A DNA stretch of 13,138 nucleotides, taken from CAZOMR01 sp964580655. Lineage in GTDB: Bacteria; RBG-13-61-14; CAZOMR01. The stretch spans positions 1 through 13,138 of the forward strand of contig CAZOMR010000072.1 in assembly GCA_964580655.1 (NCBI GenBank), given 5' to 3'. The notes beneath the pieces are model-generated. The model worked only from the letters and a program-made list of their open reading frames with translations, was not told where the DNA came from and searched no databases. Below are positions 1 through 6,566 of the stretch, piece after piece (within the stretch, counting starts at the first letter, position 1; the number at the start of each line of letters is the position of its first letter). The position numbers were made by a program, and so were the translations under genes.

Positions 1-472
1 TGGCGCAGGCAGGTCTCCATGTGGGGACGAAGAACTGATTTCAAGAGGTTGGCGGTAGGGGCGACCCAGGCGGGCTGTAGGCCGACTGGTCTCCCTTACA
101 ATGGGCAAAACCCGCTATTATGCCGCAGGCTCACATGACCTGAATCTTAACCTCTCCATCCTGCGCATCGGAAGCCTTTATCCGGCCCGATGAATCCTGA
201 TTCAGAATTTGAGAAAAATCTTGAGAAAGTTGTTGACAATAAAGTAAAACCAGGTTAAAATGGGTTAACGAAAACTTAATAAAAAAAACTATTGGTTCTT
301 TAATTTTATCAGGTTTTTTAATGAGTTAGAAGCGCAAGCCGAGGTTAAAGTTCAAAGCAGGCAATTCTGATTTTTCCACGCTGAAGCGGTTGTTCCACAC
401 TCTTTCTCTGATAATGGGTTATATGGAGCGAGTATTTTCAAGGTTTATATTTTATGAATAAAGGGGAAAAAT
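1..472. other. Upstream non-coding stretch (edge of window to carD)
   Basis: No gene is recognised here. The first reading frame on the + strand is open from base 1 to a TGA at 136-138, but the translation resembles no family I know, so it is either a chance frame or the tail of something cut by the window edge. Bases 68-118 include GCGGG and CCCGC words that could pair, so a structured RNA tail cannot be excluded; I could not match it to tmRNA, RNase P RNA, SRP RNA or 6S RNA. From about 200 on the sequence becomes AT-rich and contains the carD promoter and leader. Confidence 0.5.
233..261 (+). promoter_or_regulatory. sigma70-type promoter for carD
   Basis: TTGACA at 233-238 is a perfect -35 hexamer. 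After a 17-base spacer, TAAAAT at 256-261 is a -10 hexamer with one mismatch. Transcription would start near 268 and leave an AT-rich leader of about 205 nt before the CarD start codon. No experimental start site is available; the call rests on hexamer match, ideal spacing and position. Confidence 0.7.
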
Positions 473-955
473 ATGTTTAAAGTAGGTGACAGGGCGGTTT
501 ATCCTGCACATGGCGTAGGGGTAGTAGAAAGGATCGAGAACAAGGAGATTTCAGGAAGCAGGCAGACCTTTTATGTGCTCCGATTGCTGAACAATGACAT
601 GACGATCATGATACCCCAGGACTCTGCACATGATGTGGGCTTGAGGGAGGTTATTTCGCGCAGGGATGTGCCGGAGGTTTACAAGATTCTGAAGAAAAAG
701 AGGGTGCGCCACAACTCCCAGACCTGGAACCGGCGCCATCGTGAATACATGGATAAAATCCGGACAGGATCGGTGTTTGAAATTGCCGAGGTTCTCAGGG
801 ACTTATATCTTCTCAAGCTTGATAAAGATTTAAGCTTCGGAGAACGCAAGGTTCTGGATACGGCTCGCAGTCTTCTTATCAAGGAGCTCAGCATCGCCAA
901 GAACATTAACGAAAAAAGGATTGAGAAAGAGATCGAGAGAATCTTTCACGCCTGA
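473..955 (+). CDS. CarD-family transcriptional regulator
   Basis: A 160-residue member of the CarD/CdnL family, which binds the RNA polymerase beta subunit and stabilises the open promoter complex. Residues 1-58 or so match the Tudor-like RNA polymerase interaction domain shared with Mfd, beginning with F-K-V-G-D and V-Y-P-A-H-G-V-G. The rest is a basic helical domain. It contains W85 in the context T-W-N-R-R, the position of the tryptophan that in mycobacterial CarD wedges into the minor groove at the upstream edge of the -10 element. Length is typical. The ATG at 473 follows AAGGGG (461-466) at good spacing. It has its own strong promoter and no convincing terminator before the next promoter, so some read-through into the downstream cluster is possible. 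CdnL-type housekeeping regulator is the likeliest role; the exact regulon cannot be read from sequence. Confidence 0.93.
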   Translation: MFKVGDRAVYPAHGVGVVERIENKEISGSRQTFYVLRLLNNDMTIMIPQDSAHDVGLREVISRRDVPEVYKILKKKRVRHNSQTWNRRHREYMDKIRTGSVFEIAEVLRDLYLLKLDKDLSFGERKVLDTARSLLIKELSIAKNINEKRIEKEIERIFHA

Positions 956-1020
956 ATTCGCAGTAATTTCCTTGTTGCCTTCTCTTCCCGCCATCGCGAT
1001 TAGAAAGCGCGTGCCAGAGT

Positions 1021-1031
1021 GCTATGATAGC
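1021..1031. promoter_or_regulatory. Small perfect inverted repeat upstream of the ior promoter
   Basis: GCTATGATAGC is a palindrome with 5-base arms and a one-base centre, ending 10 bases upstream of the -35 hexamer at 1042. The word CATCGCG occurs at 992-998 and again at 1031-1037. Placement fits an activator or repressor site, but the arms are short and no regulator is identified. Confidence 0.25.
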
Positions 1032-1041
1032 ATCGCGTAAT

Positions 1042-1070
1042 TTGACGCGAACTGATTTTCAGACTATATA
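1042..1070 (+). promoter_or_regulatory. sigma70-type promoter for the ior/HgcAB-like cluster
   Basis: TTGACG at 1042-1047 (one mismatch to the -35 consensus) is followed after 17 bases by TATATA at 1065-1070 (one mismatch to the -10 consensus). Transcription would begin near 1077, leaving only about 25 nt before the first gene. It is the only good promoter I see for the six genes to 6848, which are otherwise separated by gaps of 20 bases or less. Confidence 0.65.
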
Positions 1071-1091
1071 TATTAGAGAAAAAATCTAGCC

Positions 1092-1096
1092 AGGAG
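1092..1096 (+). promoter_or_regulatory. Ribosome binding site deciding the FrhB-like start
   Basis: AGGAG at 1092-1096 lies one base from the GTG at 1098, too close to serve it, but seven bases from the in-frame GTG at 1104. This favours 1104 as the true start. Confidence 0.6.
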
Positions 1097-1103
1097 AGTG
1101 GAT

Positions 1104-2198
1104 GTGGAATTCAGTCTGAATTTGAAAAAGGGGCCTGAGGCCCTTGAGACCGAGGTATTAAAATCTGACCTTTGTTGTGTTTGCGGGGCTTGCATGGGTC
1201 TCTGCCCGTATTTCAAGGCAATGCATGAGCGGGTAGTGCTCATAGAGCCTTGCGGCCTGACCGAGGGCCGTTGTTACGACATCTGCCCGCGCACGAAGGT
1301 TGACATGGAAGCTCTTAACCAGGAGGTCTTCGGAAGGCCGCGGGATGATTTCGTGCTCGGCACGCATAGCGGCATCCACATGGCGCAGGCCAAAGACACG
1401 AGGGTCAAGAGGTCCGGTCAATACGGCGGCACGGTCAGCGCGCTCCTGATTTATGCGCTAAAGAAGAAGCTGATTGACGGCGCTATTCTGGCTGGGAATT
1501 CATCGCGCTACCCTCTTCTGCCGGAGCCGGTGCTGGCCAAAAGCCCGGAGGATGTGCTCGCATGTGCAGGCTCCAAATACACGGCCTGCCCCAGCCTGGC
1601 CATCCTTGATAAATCTCTCCGGGAGTGCGAGAACCTGGCGTTTGTGGGAAGACCCTGCCAGGTGACTGCGCTGAGAAAGAGGATTTCCATCGAGCCTGCG
1701 TTGGGGCAGAAGATCCCGCTGATCATAGGACTGTTCTGCATGTGGTCGCTCAACTACCGCGACCTGGCAGGGCACCTGAAGGATCAGATTGACCTGAGTC
1801 GGGCACGCAGGTTTGACATCCCTTATAACAAGTTCATCGTATATCTCGGAAGGGAAAAAAGCGAGCTTGATTTCGAGCCGATCAAGAACATGCACCGCCA
1901 TACCTGCGACATCTGCTATGACTTTGCAGGGGAACTCGCGGACATCTCTGTGGGAAGCACTGAATGGAAAAACACCTGGAATACACTCATCCCGCGAACC
2001 GACCGCGGCGAGAAGCTGGTGAGCAGGGCAAAAAGGGCTGGTGTAATAACAGTAAAACCTTTTCCACAAAATCGCATCGAGCTTCTAAGAACCGCAAGCC
2101 TGAACAAGAAAAAGCGGGTTAGCGAGGCCCTGTCAGTAGAAAATGAGCCATACCTGAAGATAAGTGATGCTGAGAAAGATTGGATCAGAAAGAAGTGA
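1104..2198 (+). CDS. FrhB-like coenzyme F420 hydrogenase/dehydrogenase beta-subunit family protein
   Basis: An iron-sulfur flavoprotein of the FrhB family, about 364 residues. Counting from the upstream GTG at 1098, it opens with a [4Fe-4S] motif (C26, C29, C32, C36), followed by a second cysteine group (C52, C59, C63). It then shows the family signatures G-R-P-C-Q (184-188), G-L-F-C (211-214) and C270-x2-C273 followed by A-D-I-S-V-G. In the family these domains bind FAD and iron-sulfur clusters and pass electrons between ferredoxin-like partners and F420, a nicotinamide or another acceptor; the acceptor here cannot be read from sequence. It is the first gene of the cluster and stands 18 bases before iorA, so it is probably the redox partner of the oxidoreductase or of the corrinoid protein. 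The start was moved from GTG 1098 to GTG 1104 because of Shine-Dalgarno spacing. Confidence 0.82.
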   Translation: MEFSLNLKKGPEALETEVLKSDLCCVCGACMGLCPYFKAMHERVVLIEPCGLTEGRCYDICPRTKVDMEALNQEVFGRPRDDFVLGTHSGIHMAQAKDTRVKRSGQYGGTVSALLIYALKKKLIDGAILAGNSSRYPLLPEPVLAKSPEDVLACAGSKYTACPSLAILDKSLRECENLAFVGRPCQVTALRKRISIEPALGQKIPLIIGLFCMWSLNYRDLAGHLKDQIDLSRARRFDIPYNKFIVYLGREKSELDFEPIKNMHRHTCDICYDFAGELADISVGSTEWKNTWNTLIPRTDRGEKLVSRAKRAGVITVKPFPQNRIELLRTASLNKKKRVSEALSVENEPYLKISDAEKDWIRKK

Positions 2199-2216
2199 GT
2201 GAAAGGTGAATAAGAG

Positions 2217-4166
2217 ATGAATCCTGTATTTTTAGACGCGCCAGGCAGAACAGTTCTCTTGATGGGCAATGAGGCGATTGCCAGGGGCGCAATCGAGGCT
2301 GGGGTGGATTTCACCTCATCATATCCCGGGTCGCCATCTTCCGAGATACAGGAGACCCTGGCGCGGGCCGCCGGGACTTTCGGACATCATGCGGACTGGG
2401 CTGTGAACGAGAAGGTGGCGCTGGAGTCATGCTGTGGGGTCAGCTTTGCAGGTATGCGCGCTCTTACCTCGCTGAAGCAGAACGGCCTCAATGTCGTGGC
2501 AGATGTCATCAACACGGTGAACCTCTCAGGCACCAAGGCCGGGATAGTCATCGTAGTTGCGGATGACCCGGCAGGGCACTCCAGCACCAACGAGATGGAC
2601 TCCAGATATTACGCCCGGCCAGCAGACCTGCCGCTTCTCGAGCCGAGCTCCACCCAGGAAGCCAAGGACATGACCAGGTTTGCATTCAGCTTGAGCGAAA
2701 AGCACAGGCTCCCTGTCCTGGTGCGAAGTGTTACACGCATCTCCCACGCAAGGGGGAATGTAACACTGGGCGAGATAGAAGCCAGGACACGAAAGCCCGC
2801 GATGGGAGCCCTGGAAAAGTTTATAGCCCATCCAATCATGCACCCCCTGCTTCATACCAAGATAAACGCCATCCAGAAGGAATTCGAGGAATCACCTTTT
2901 AATGAATACCTGGGGCCGGAAGACGCCAAGGTGATTATCATCGCCTCCGGAACCGGAGTCCCCTATTCACTTGAGGCGGTGAAGGCTCTCGGGCTTTCGG
3001 ACAGGGTCGGGATTCTAAAGATAGGCACAACCTGGCCCATGCCGGAAAAGCTGGTGCTAAAACATCTCTGGCACGCAAGGGATGTGATAGTGATAGAGGA
3101 GACCGACCCTTTTCTTGAAGATAATGTCAAGGTCATCGCGGCTGGTGCCAGCTTTGATGAGTTGGAGGTCCCGAGATTCTACGGCAAGCGTTCCGGGCAT
3201 GTGAAGGGAAAGCGCGGACCCGGTGTAGGAGAGATGGACCCGGATACAGTAACATCTGCGCTGACAGAGGTCACAGGGGTTTCTAAAAAGCCGAGGGCGG
3301 AAAAATATCAAAAGGCCATGGCCACCATGTCCGGCTTTGCCATGCCTTCACGCGAGTGGGCATTTTGCGCCGGATGCCCGCACCGGGCGAGCTTCTGGGT
3401 CATGAAGACCGCACTCAAGCTAGACGGCCGGGACGGCTTTGTCATGGGCGACATAGGGTGTTATTCCATGGGAGTTACCCGCACCGGATACTCCCTCAGC
3501 CGCACCCTTCAATGCATGGGCTCTGGCATAGGCTTTGCCAATGGGCTCGGAGAATTAGAGAACCTGGATCAGCCCGTGATCGCCCTGGCCGGGGATTCCA
3601 CATTTTATCATTCATGCCTGCCAGCACTGGTTCATGCAAAATATAATCATTCAAACTTTGTCTTCATCATTCTGGATAATGACGCCACTGCCATGACAGG
3701 GTTCCAGCCACATCCCGGGACTGGCATGAACGCACTCGGGCAGAATGTTGAGCCTGTTGAGATAGAAAATATCTGCAAGGGCATCGGCGTGGAGACCGAA
3801 GTCGTGGACCCCTTCAATATTGATGAAGCAGTGGCTGTTCTTTATGACGCGCTTCAGGAGGGAAAGCTCAAGGTGCTCATCTTCCGGCACATGTGCAACC
3901 TTGTCGAGGGCCGGCTCCGAAAGGAGGAGTTGCCACGCGTGTATGTGGACCAGGATGTTTGCGTCGGAGACGAGTGCGGCTGTATGCGGCTCTGCTCCAG
4001 GGTCTTTGGCTGTCCCGCGCTTATCTGGGATGATGAAAAGAAAAGGGCAGTGATAGACGAGGTGGTCTGCACGCGCTGTGGTCTTTGCGTGGACATCTGC
4101 CCCCAGGGAGCGATAAAAACGGATGAAGGGCCCGGCCATTCAAGTCATCCAGGCCCTTCGGATTAG
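2217..4166 (+). CDS. iorA: Indolepyruvate:ferredoxin oxidoreductase, alpha subunit
   Basis: The 649-residue catalytic subunit that, with IorB, oxidatively decarboxylates aryl 2-oxoacids (from Trp, Phe, Tyr) to aryl-acyl-CoA plus CO2, reducing ferredoxin; some relatives prefer other 2-oxoacids. The N-terminal pyrimidine domain shows G-N-E-A-I-A-R-G, Y-P-G-S-P-S-S-E-I and D-D-P-A-G-H-S-S-T-N-E. The ThDP domain shows C-A-G-C-P-H-R, G-D-I-G-C-Y, and G-D-S-T (459-462) leading to L-D-N-D-A-T-A-M-T-G (486-495), the cofactor/Mg site. The C-terminal ferredoxin domain has a standard cluster (C618, C621, C624, C628) and an unusual first group (C582, C587, C589, C593, C599). Length is typical. AAAGGTG at 2202-2208 is a suitable ribosome site for ATG 2217. 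Its partner iorB is two genes downstream rather than adjacent. Confidence 0.93.
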   Translation: MNPVFLDAPGRTVLLMGNEAIARGAIEAGVDFTSSYPGSPSSEIQETLARAAGTFGHHADWAVNEKVALESCCGVSFAGMRALTSLKQNGLNVVADVINTVNLSGTKAGIVIVVADDPAGHSSTNEMDSRYYARPADLPLLEPSSTQEAKDMTRFAFSLSEKHRLPVLVRSVTRISHARGNVTLGEIEARTRKPAMGALEKFIAHPIMHPLLHTKINAIQKEFEESPFNEYLGPEDAKVIIIASGTGVPYSLEAVKALGLSDRVGILKIGTTWPMPEKLVLKHLWHARDVIVIEETDPFLEDNVKVIAAGASFDELEVPRFYGKRSGHVKGKRGPGVGEMDPDTVTSALTEVTGVSKKPRAEKYQKAMATMSGFAMPSREWAFCAGCPHRASFWVMKTALKLDGRDGFVMGDIGCYSMGVTRTGYSLSRTLQCMGSGIGFANGLGELENLDQPVIALAGDSTFYHSCLPALVHAKYNHSNFVFIILDNDATAMTGFQPHPGTGMNALGQNVEPVEIENICKGIGVETEVVDPFNIDEAVAVLYDALQEGKLKVLIFRHMCNLVEGRLRKEELPRVYVDQDVCVGDECGCMRLCSRVFGCPALIWDDEKKRAVIDEVVCTRCGLCVDICPQGAIKTDEGPGHSSHPGPSD

Positions 4167-4172
4167 TTCTTC

Positions 4173-4847
4173 ATGGCAAGCTACATCTACATGAAGATAC
4201 TTGAATCCCAGCCCGATCGCTATGACCGCGGCATCGCGTGGCTCAGCCTCGGACGCTTAGAACAGATAAAACAAGGGATCGTGGAAGAGCATGTGAGGCC
4301 CGGCATGCATATCCTTGAGATAGGCGCGGGAACCGGCACACTCGCAATCCTCGCCGCACAAAAAGGCGCGGAAGTCTTCGGATTTGACATATCACCTGGA
4401 ATGCTGGAGGTGGCCCGGAGAAGGGTCAAGGCCGCAGGGGTTGAAGATAAAATCGAACTGAAGGAAATGGGCGTTGCCGGTATGGACAGGCTTGCGGATG
4501 CCAGCTTCGACCTCGTGGTATCCACGCTGGTGTTTTCTGAAATCTCTCCAGACGAGCAAGCCTACGCGCTCCGCCAGGCCTTCCGGGTGCTCAAGCCCGG
4601 AGCCAGGATAGCTCTGGCTGATGAAACAAGACCCAAAAACCTGATTAAATATCTCATATACATCCTCATTCGGACTCCGCTTTTCCTTGTAACCTTTGCG
4701 CTTACCCAGACATCCACCCACGCGGTCAGAGGCCTTGAGGGCCGCGTAGCTGATTGCGGCTTCACGCTTGAAAAGATCGAGCGGGCATCACTAGACACAT
4801 TCATCTATCTCACTGCAACAAAGGGCTCTAAGACATGGGTTCAGTAA
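4173..4847 (+). CDS. Class I SAM-dependent methyltransferase linked to the HgcAB-like protein (CpaM-type)
   Basis: A 224-residue Rossmann-fold methyltransferase. Motif I is E49-I-G-A-G-T-G55, the ribose-binding acid is D72 (G-F-D-I-S), and the motif after strand 4 is S-F-D-L-V-V-S-T (111-118). Residues 158-178 are strongly hydrophobic, unusual for a soluble methyltransferase and consistent with membrane docking beside the membrane-bound next gene product. It starts 6 bases after iorA with no clear Shine-Dalgarno, so translation is probably coupled, and its 3' end overlaps the next gene by 13 bases. I recall NCBI naming such neighbours of HgcAB-like fusions 'corrinoid protein-associated methyltransferase CpaM'; that is memory, not a search. 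The likely role is methyl transfer to or from the corrinoid protein, or to a product of the pathway. The substrate is unknown. Confidence 0.8.
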   Translation: MASYIYMKILESQPDRYDRGIAWLSLGRLEQIKQGIVEEHVRPGMHILEIGAGTGTLAILAAQKGAEVFGFDISPGMLEVARRRVKAAGVEDKIELKEMGVAGMDRLADASFDLVVSTLVFSEISPDEQAYALRQAFRVLKPGARIALADETRPKNLIKYLIYILIRTPLFLVTFALTQTSTHAVRGLEGRVADCGFTLEKIERASLDTFIYLTATKGSKTWVQ

Positions 4848-5896
4848 TCGGCTGGCTTGTCGCTTACCTCCTTCGGTGGTTTCCACACTCCACGCAAACA
4901 GGCCTGCGCAAGGTCGGAACCCCGGGTCCTGATTCCCCCGTGATCGCAACATGCAACTTCTCGCTTACCGTAAAGCGCGTGATCCGCGCAATTCAGGGCC
5001 AGAACCTGTGGCTGTTGGTCGCACCATCTGACGGGATAAATGTCTGGTGCGCATCCTGCGGAGGAATGTTCACTCACAACCGGGTTATTGATGCGGTCAA
5101 GGTGTCGGGCCTGGCCGAAAAGGTCAAGCACAGGGAACTCATCCTGCCAGCTCTTTCCGCTCCCGGCATGGACCGAAAGGCGATCCGGGAAGAGACCGGG
5201 TTCCATGCGCGGTTCGGACCAGTCCATGCCGAGGACATACCTGATTATATCAAGGAAGGCAGGAGAAAGACCGATGCCATGTGTCGGTTCCGGTTTGACT
5301 TAAGGCATCGGATGGACATGTTGCTCTCGATGAACTTCATTACATTCCTTCCGGTAGCAGTCGCAGTCGCGGTCATAAGGCCTCAATACCTTATCACCTT
5401 CACACTGCTCTTCTGGTTCGCGGTGACTTTCATGTACTTGTTCGTGAACCATATACCGGGCCGTTCCGGCTGGGCACAGGTGCTTTTCGCCGCAAGCGCA
5501 CTCGTCATTATATGGGCCGTGATTGACTTGCTCAGGCTCGGAAATCCGCTCATCCACTGGGGTTGGTTCATAGCCTCATTCGCGATATTCTTTGCCGCAG
5601 GCTTTGATCTTGCAGGCATTGCCACAGGCCGCAGGTCAGACGCCGAGAACCTGGTAGCCCGTCTGGGCTTCAAGAGCCTTGGTAGTCTTTATCGAGAAAA
5701 AAACCTGGGCACAATAAGCCTTGAGCGAGACAAGTGCAAGGGATGCAAGACCTGCATAGAAATCTGCCCGGTAGGAGTTTACGCAAATCTGGATGAAGAA
5801 AACAAGACCACTTTCCGGGACAGGGGGGCTTGCTTCGCCTGCTCCGCCTGCGTGATGCAGTGCCCGGAAGGCGCACTGAGTCTAAGCAAGGAATAG
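4835..5896 (+). CDS. HgcAB-like fusion: membrane corrinoid protein joined to a two-cluster ferredoxin
   Basis: A 353-residue protein combining HgcA- and HgcB-like parts. Residues about 34-140 match the HgcA/CdhD corrinoid domain: a T-C-N-F-S-L-T-V segment, then D-G-I-N-V-W-C-A (65-73) with C72 in the place of the cap-helix cysteine that ligates cobalt in HgcA, then L-I-L-P-A-L-S-A-P-G and F-G-P-V-H-A-E-D-I-P. Four membrane helices follow (about 168-182, 184-206, 215-233, 240-262). The tail holds two [4Fe-4S] motifs (C301/304/307/311 and C333/336/339/343), as in HgcB. After N-V-W-C-A it reads S-C-G-G-M-F instead of the methylator A-G-K-G-T-F, and it ends A-L-S-L-S-K-E without HgcB's terminal cysteine pair. 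It is therefore probably a corrinoid methyl carrier with built-in reductive ferredoxin, not a mercury methylator. Fused HgcAB relatives are known in some archaea and anaerobes; their function is unsettled. Confidence 0.83.
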   Translation: MGSVIGWLVAYLLRWFPHSTQTGLRKVGTPGPDSPVIATCNFSLTVKRVIRAIQGQNLWLLVAPSDGINVWCASCGGMFTHNRVIDAVKVSGLAEKVKHRELILPALSAPGMDRKAIREETGFHARFGPVHAEDIPDYIKEGRRKTDAMCRFRFDLRHRMDMLLSMNFITFLPVAVAVAVIRPQYLITFTLLFWFAVTFMYLFVNHIPGRSGWAQVLFAASALVIIWAVIDLLRLGNPLIHWGWFIASFAIFFAAGFDLAGIATGRRSDAENLVARLGFKSLGSLYREKNLGTISLERDKCKGCKTCIEICPVGVYANLDEENKTTFRDRGACFACSACVMQCPEGALSLSKE

Positions 5897-5908
5897 AGAG
5901 GAGAGGTT

Positions 5909-6550
5909 ATGGTTGATGAATCCGGAGCAATTAAGAAGGACCCGTTGAATTTGATCATTACCGGCGTGGGGGGGCAGGGCAACATCCTGGCATCCCAGAT
6001 AACAGCTACTGCGGCCATCAAGGAGGGCTTTCATGTGGCCATAGGCGAGACCTACGGTGCAAGCCAGCGGGGAGGCTCGGTGATGAGCCATGTCAGGTTT
6101 TCACGAGAGTTCCAGTACGGTCCCTTGATCTCGGCAGGAGAAGCGGACCTTATACTGGGGTTCGAGCCGCTTGAGACTTTGCGAGTGCTCGTGGAGTACG
6201 GGCACGAGGATACCCGGGTCATATTCAATCCGAGGCCCAACTACCCGATCGGTGTTCTGACCGGCATGTTCTCCTACCCTGATCTTGCAGAGCTCATGGA
6301 AAACATCAGTAATCTAGCGAAAAGCGCCAGGGTGGTCAAGGCCACGGACCTGGCCAGAGAGCTCGGGGCAATGGTAGCGCAGAATGTTGTCATGGTCGGC
6401 GCACTGGCCGCTTCACATCTTATACCCGTGCCGGAGAAGAACTTTGAAGAAATCATTGCCGAACTTCTCGATGATAAAGAAAAAAGGGGATTAAACCTGA
6501 AGGCATTTAGACTCGGAATTAATGGATACAAAGAGACCGAGGAGGTCTAG
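5909..6550 (+). CDS. iorB: Indolepyruvate:ferredoxin oxidoreductase, beta subunit
   Basis: A 213-residue protein of the 2-oxoacid:ferredoxin oxidoreductase gamma-domain family, the smaller partner of IorA, which contributes to CoA binding and the active-site interface. The diagnostic G-V-G-G-Q-G-N near residue 20 is followed by G-E-T-Y-G-A-S-Q-R-G-G-S-V and S-H-V-R-F, both characteristic of IorB, then A-D-L-I-L-G-F-E-P-L-E. Length is typical. A strong purine-rich ribosome site (GAGAGGAGAGG, 5896-5906) lies just before ATG 5909. It follows the HgcAB-like gene after 12 bases, so the two Ior subunits are translated from one transcript but separated by two other genes, which ties those genes to Ior function. 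Confidence 0.92.
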   Translation: MVDESGAIKKDPLNLIITGVGGQGNILASQITATAAIKEGFHVAIGETYGASQRGGSVMSHVRFSREFQYGPLISAGEADLILGFEPLETLRVLVEYGHEDTRVIFNPRPNYPIGVLTGMFSYPDLAELMENISNLAKSARVVKATDLARELGAMVAQNVVMVGALAASHLIPVPEKNFEEIIAELLDDKEKRGLNLKAFRLGINGYKETEEV

Positions 6551-6566
6551 AAGGGATGGATGGATC

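Noticed and set aside
1..138. tmRNA, RNase P, SRP or 6S RNA tail
   Set aside because: Some paired words are present, but none of the conserved cores of these RNAs could be matched by eye.
390..415. Second carD promoter (TTGTTC and GATAAT)
   Set aside because: The spacer is only 14 bases and the -35 word is a poor match.
1916..2314. Minus-strand open frame of 132 residues across the end of the FrhB-like gene and the start of iorA
   Set aside because: It is the shadow of two well-supported + strand genes, resembles no family, and has serine-rich low-complexity composition typical of antisense frames.
3651..4139. Minus-strand open frame of 162 residues inside iorA
   Set aside because: It lies opposite the conserved ThDP and ferredoxin regions of IorA and matches no recognised family.
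4835..5896. Calling the HgcAB-like fusion a true mercury methylation gene pair (hgcA/hgcB)
   Set aside because: The cap-helix motif after N-V-W-C-A and the missing terminal cysteine pair differ from verified methylators, so the symbol would mislead.
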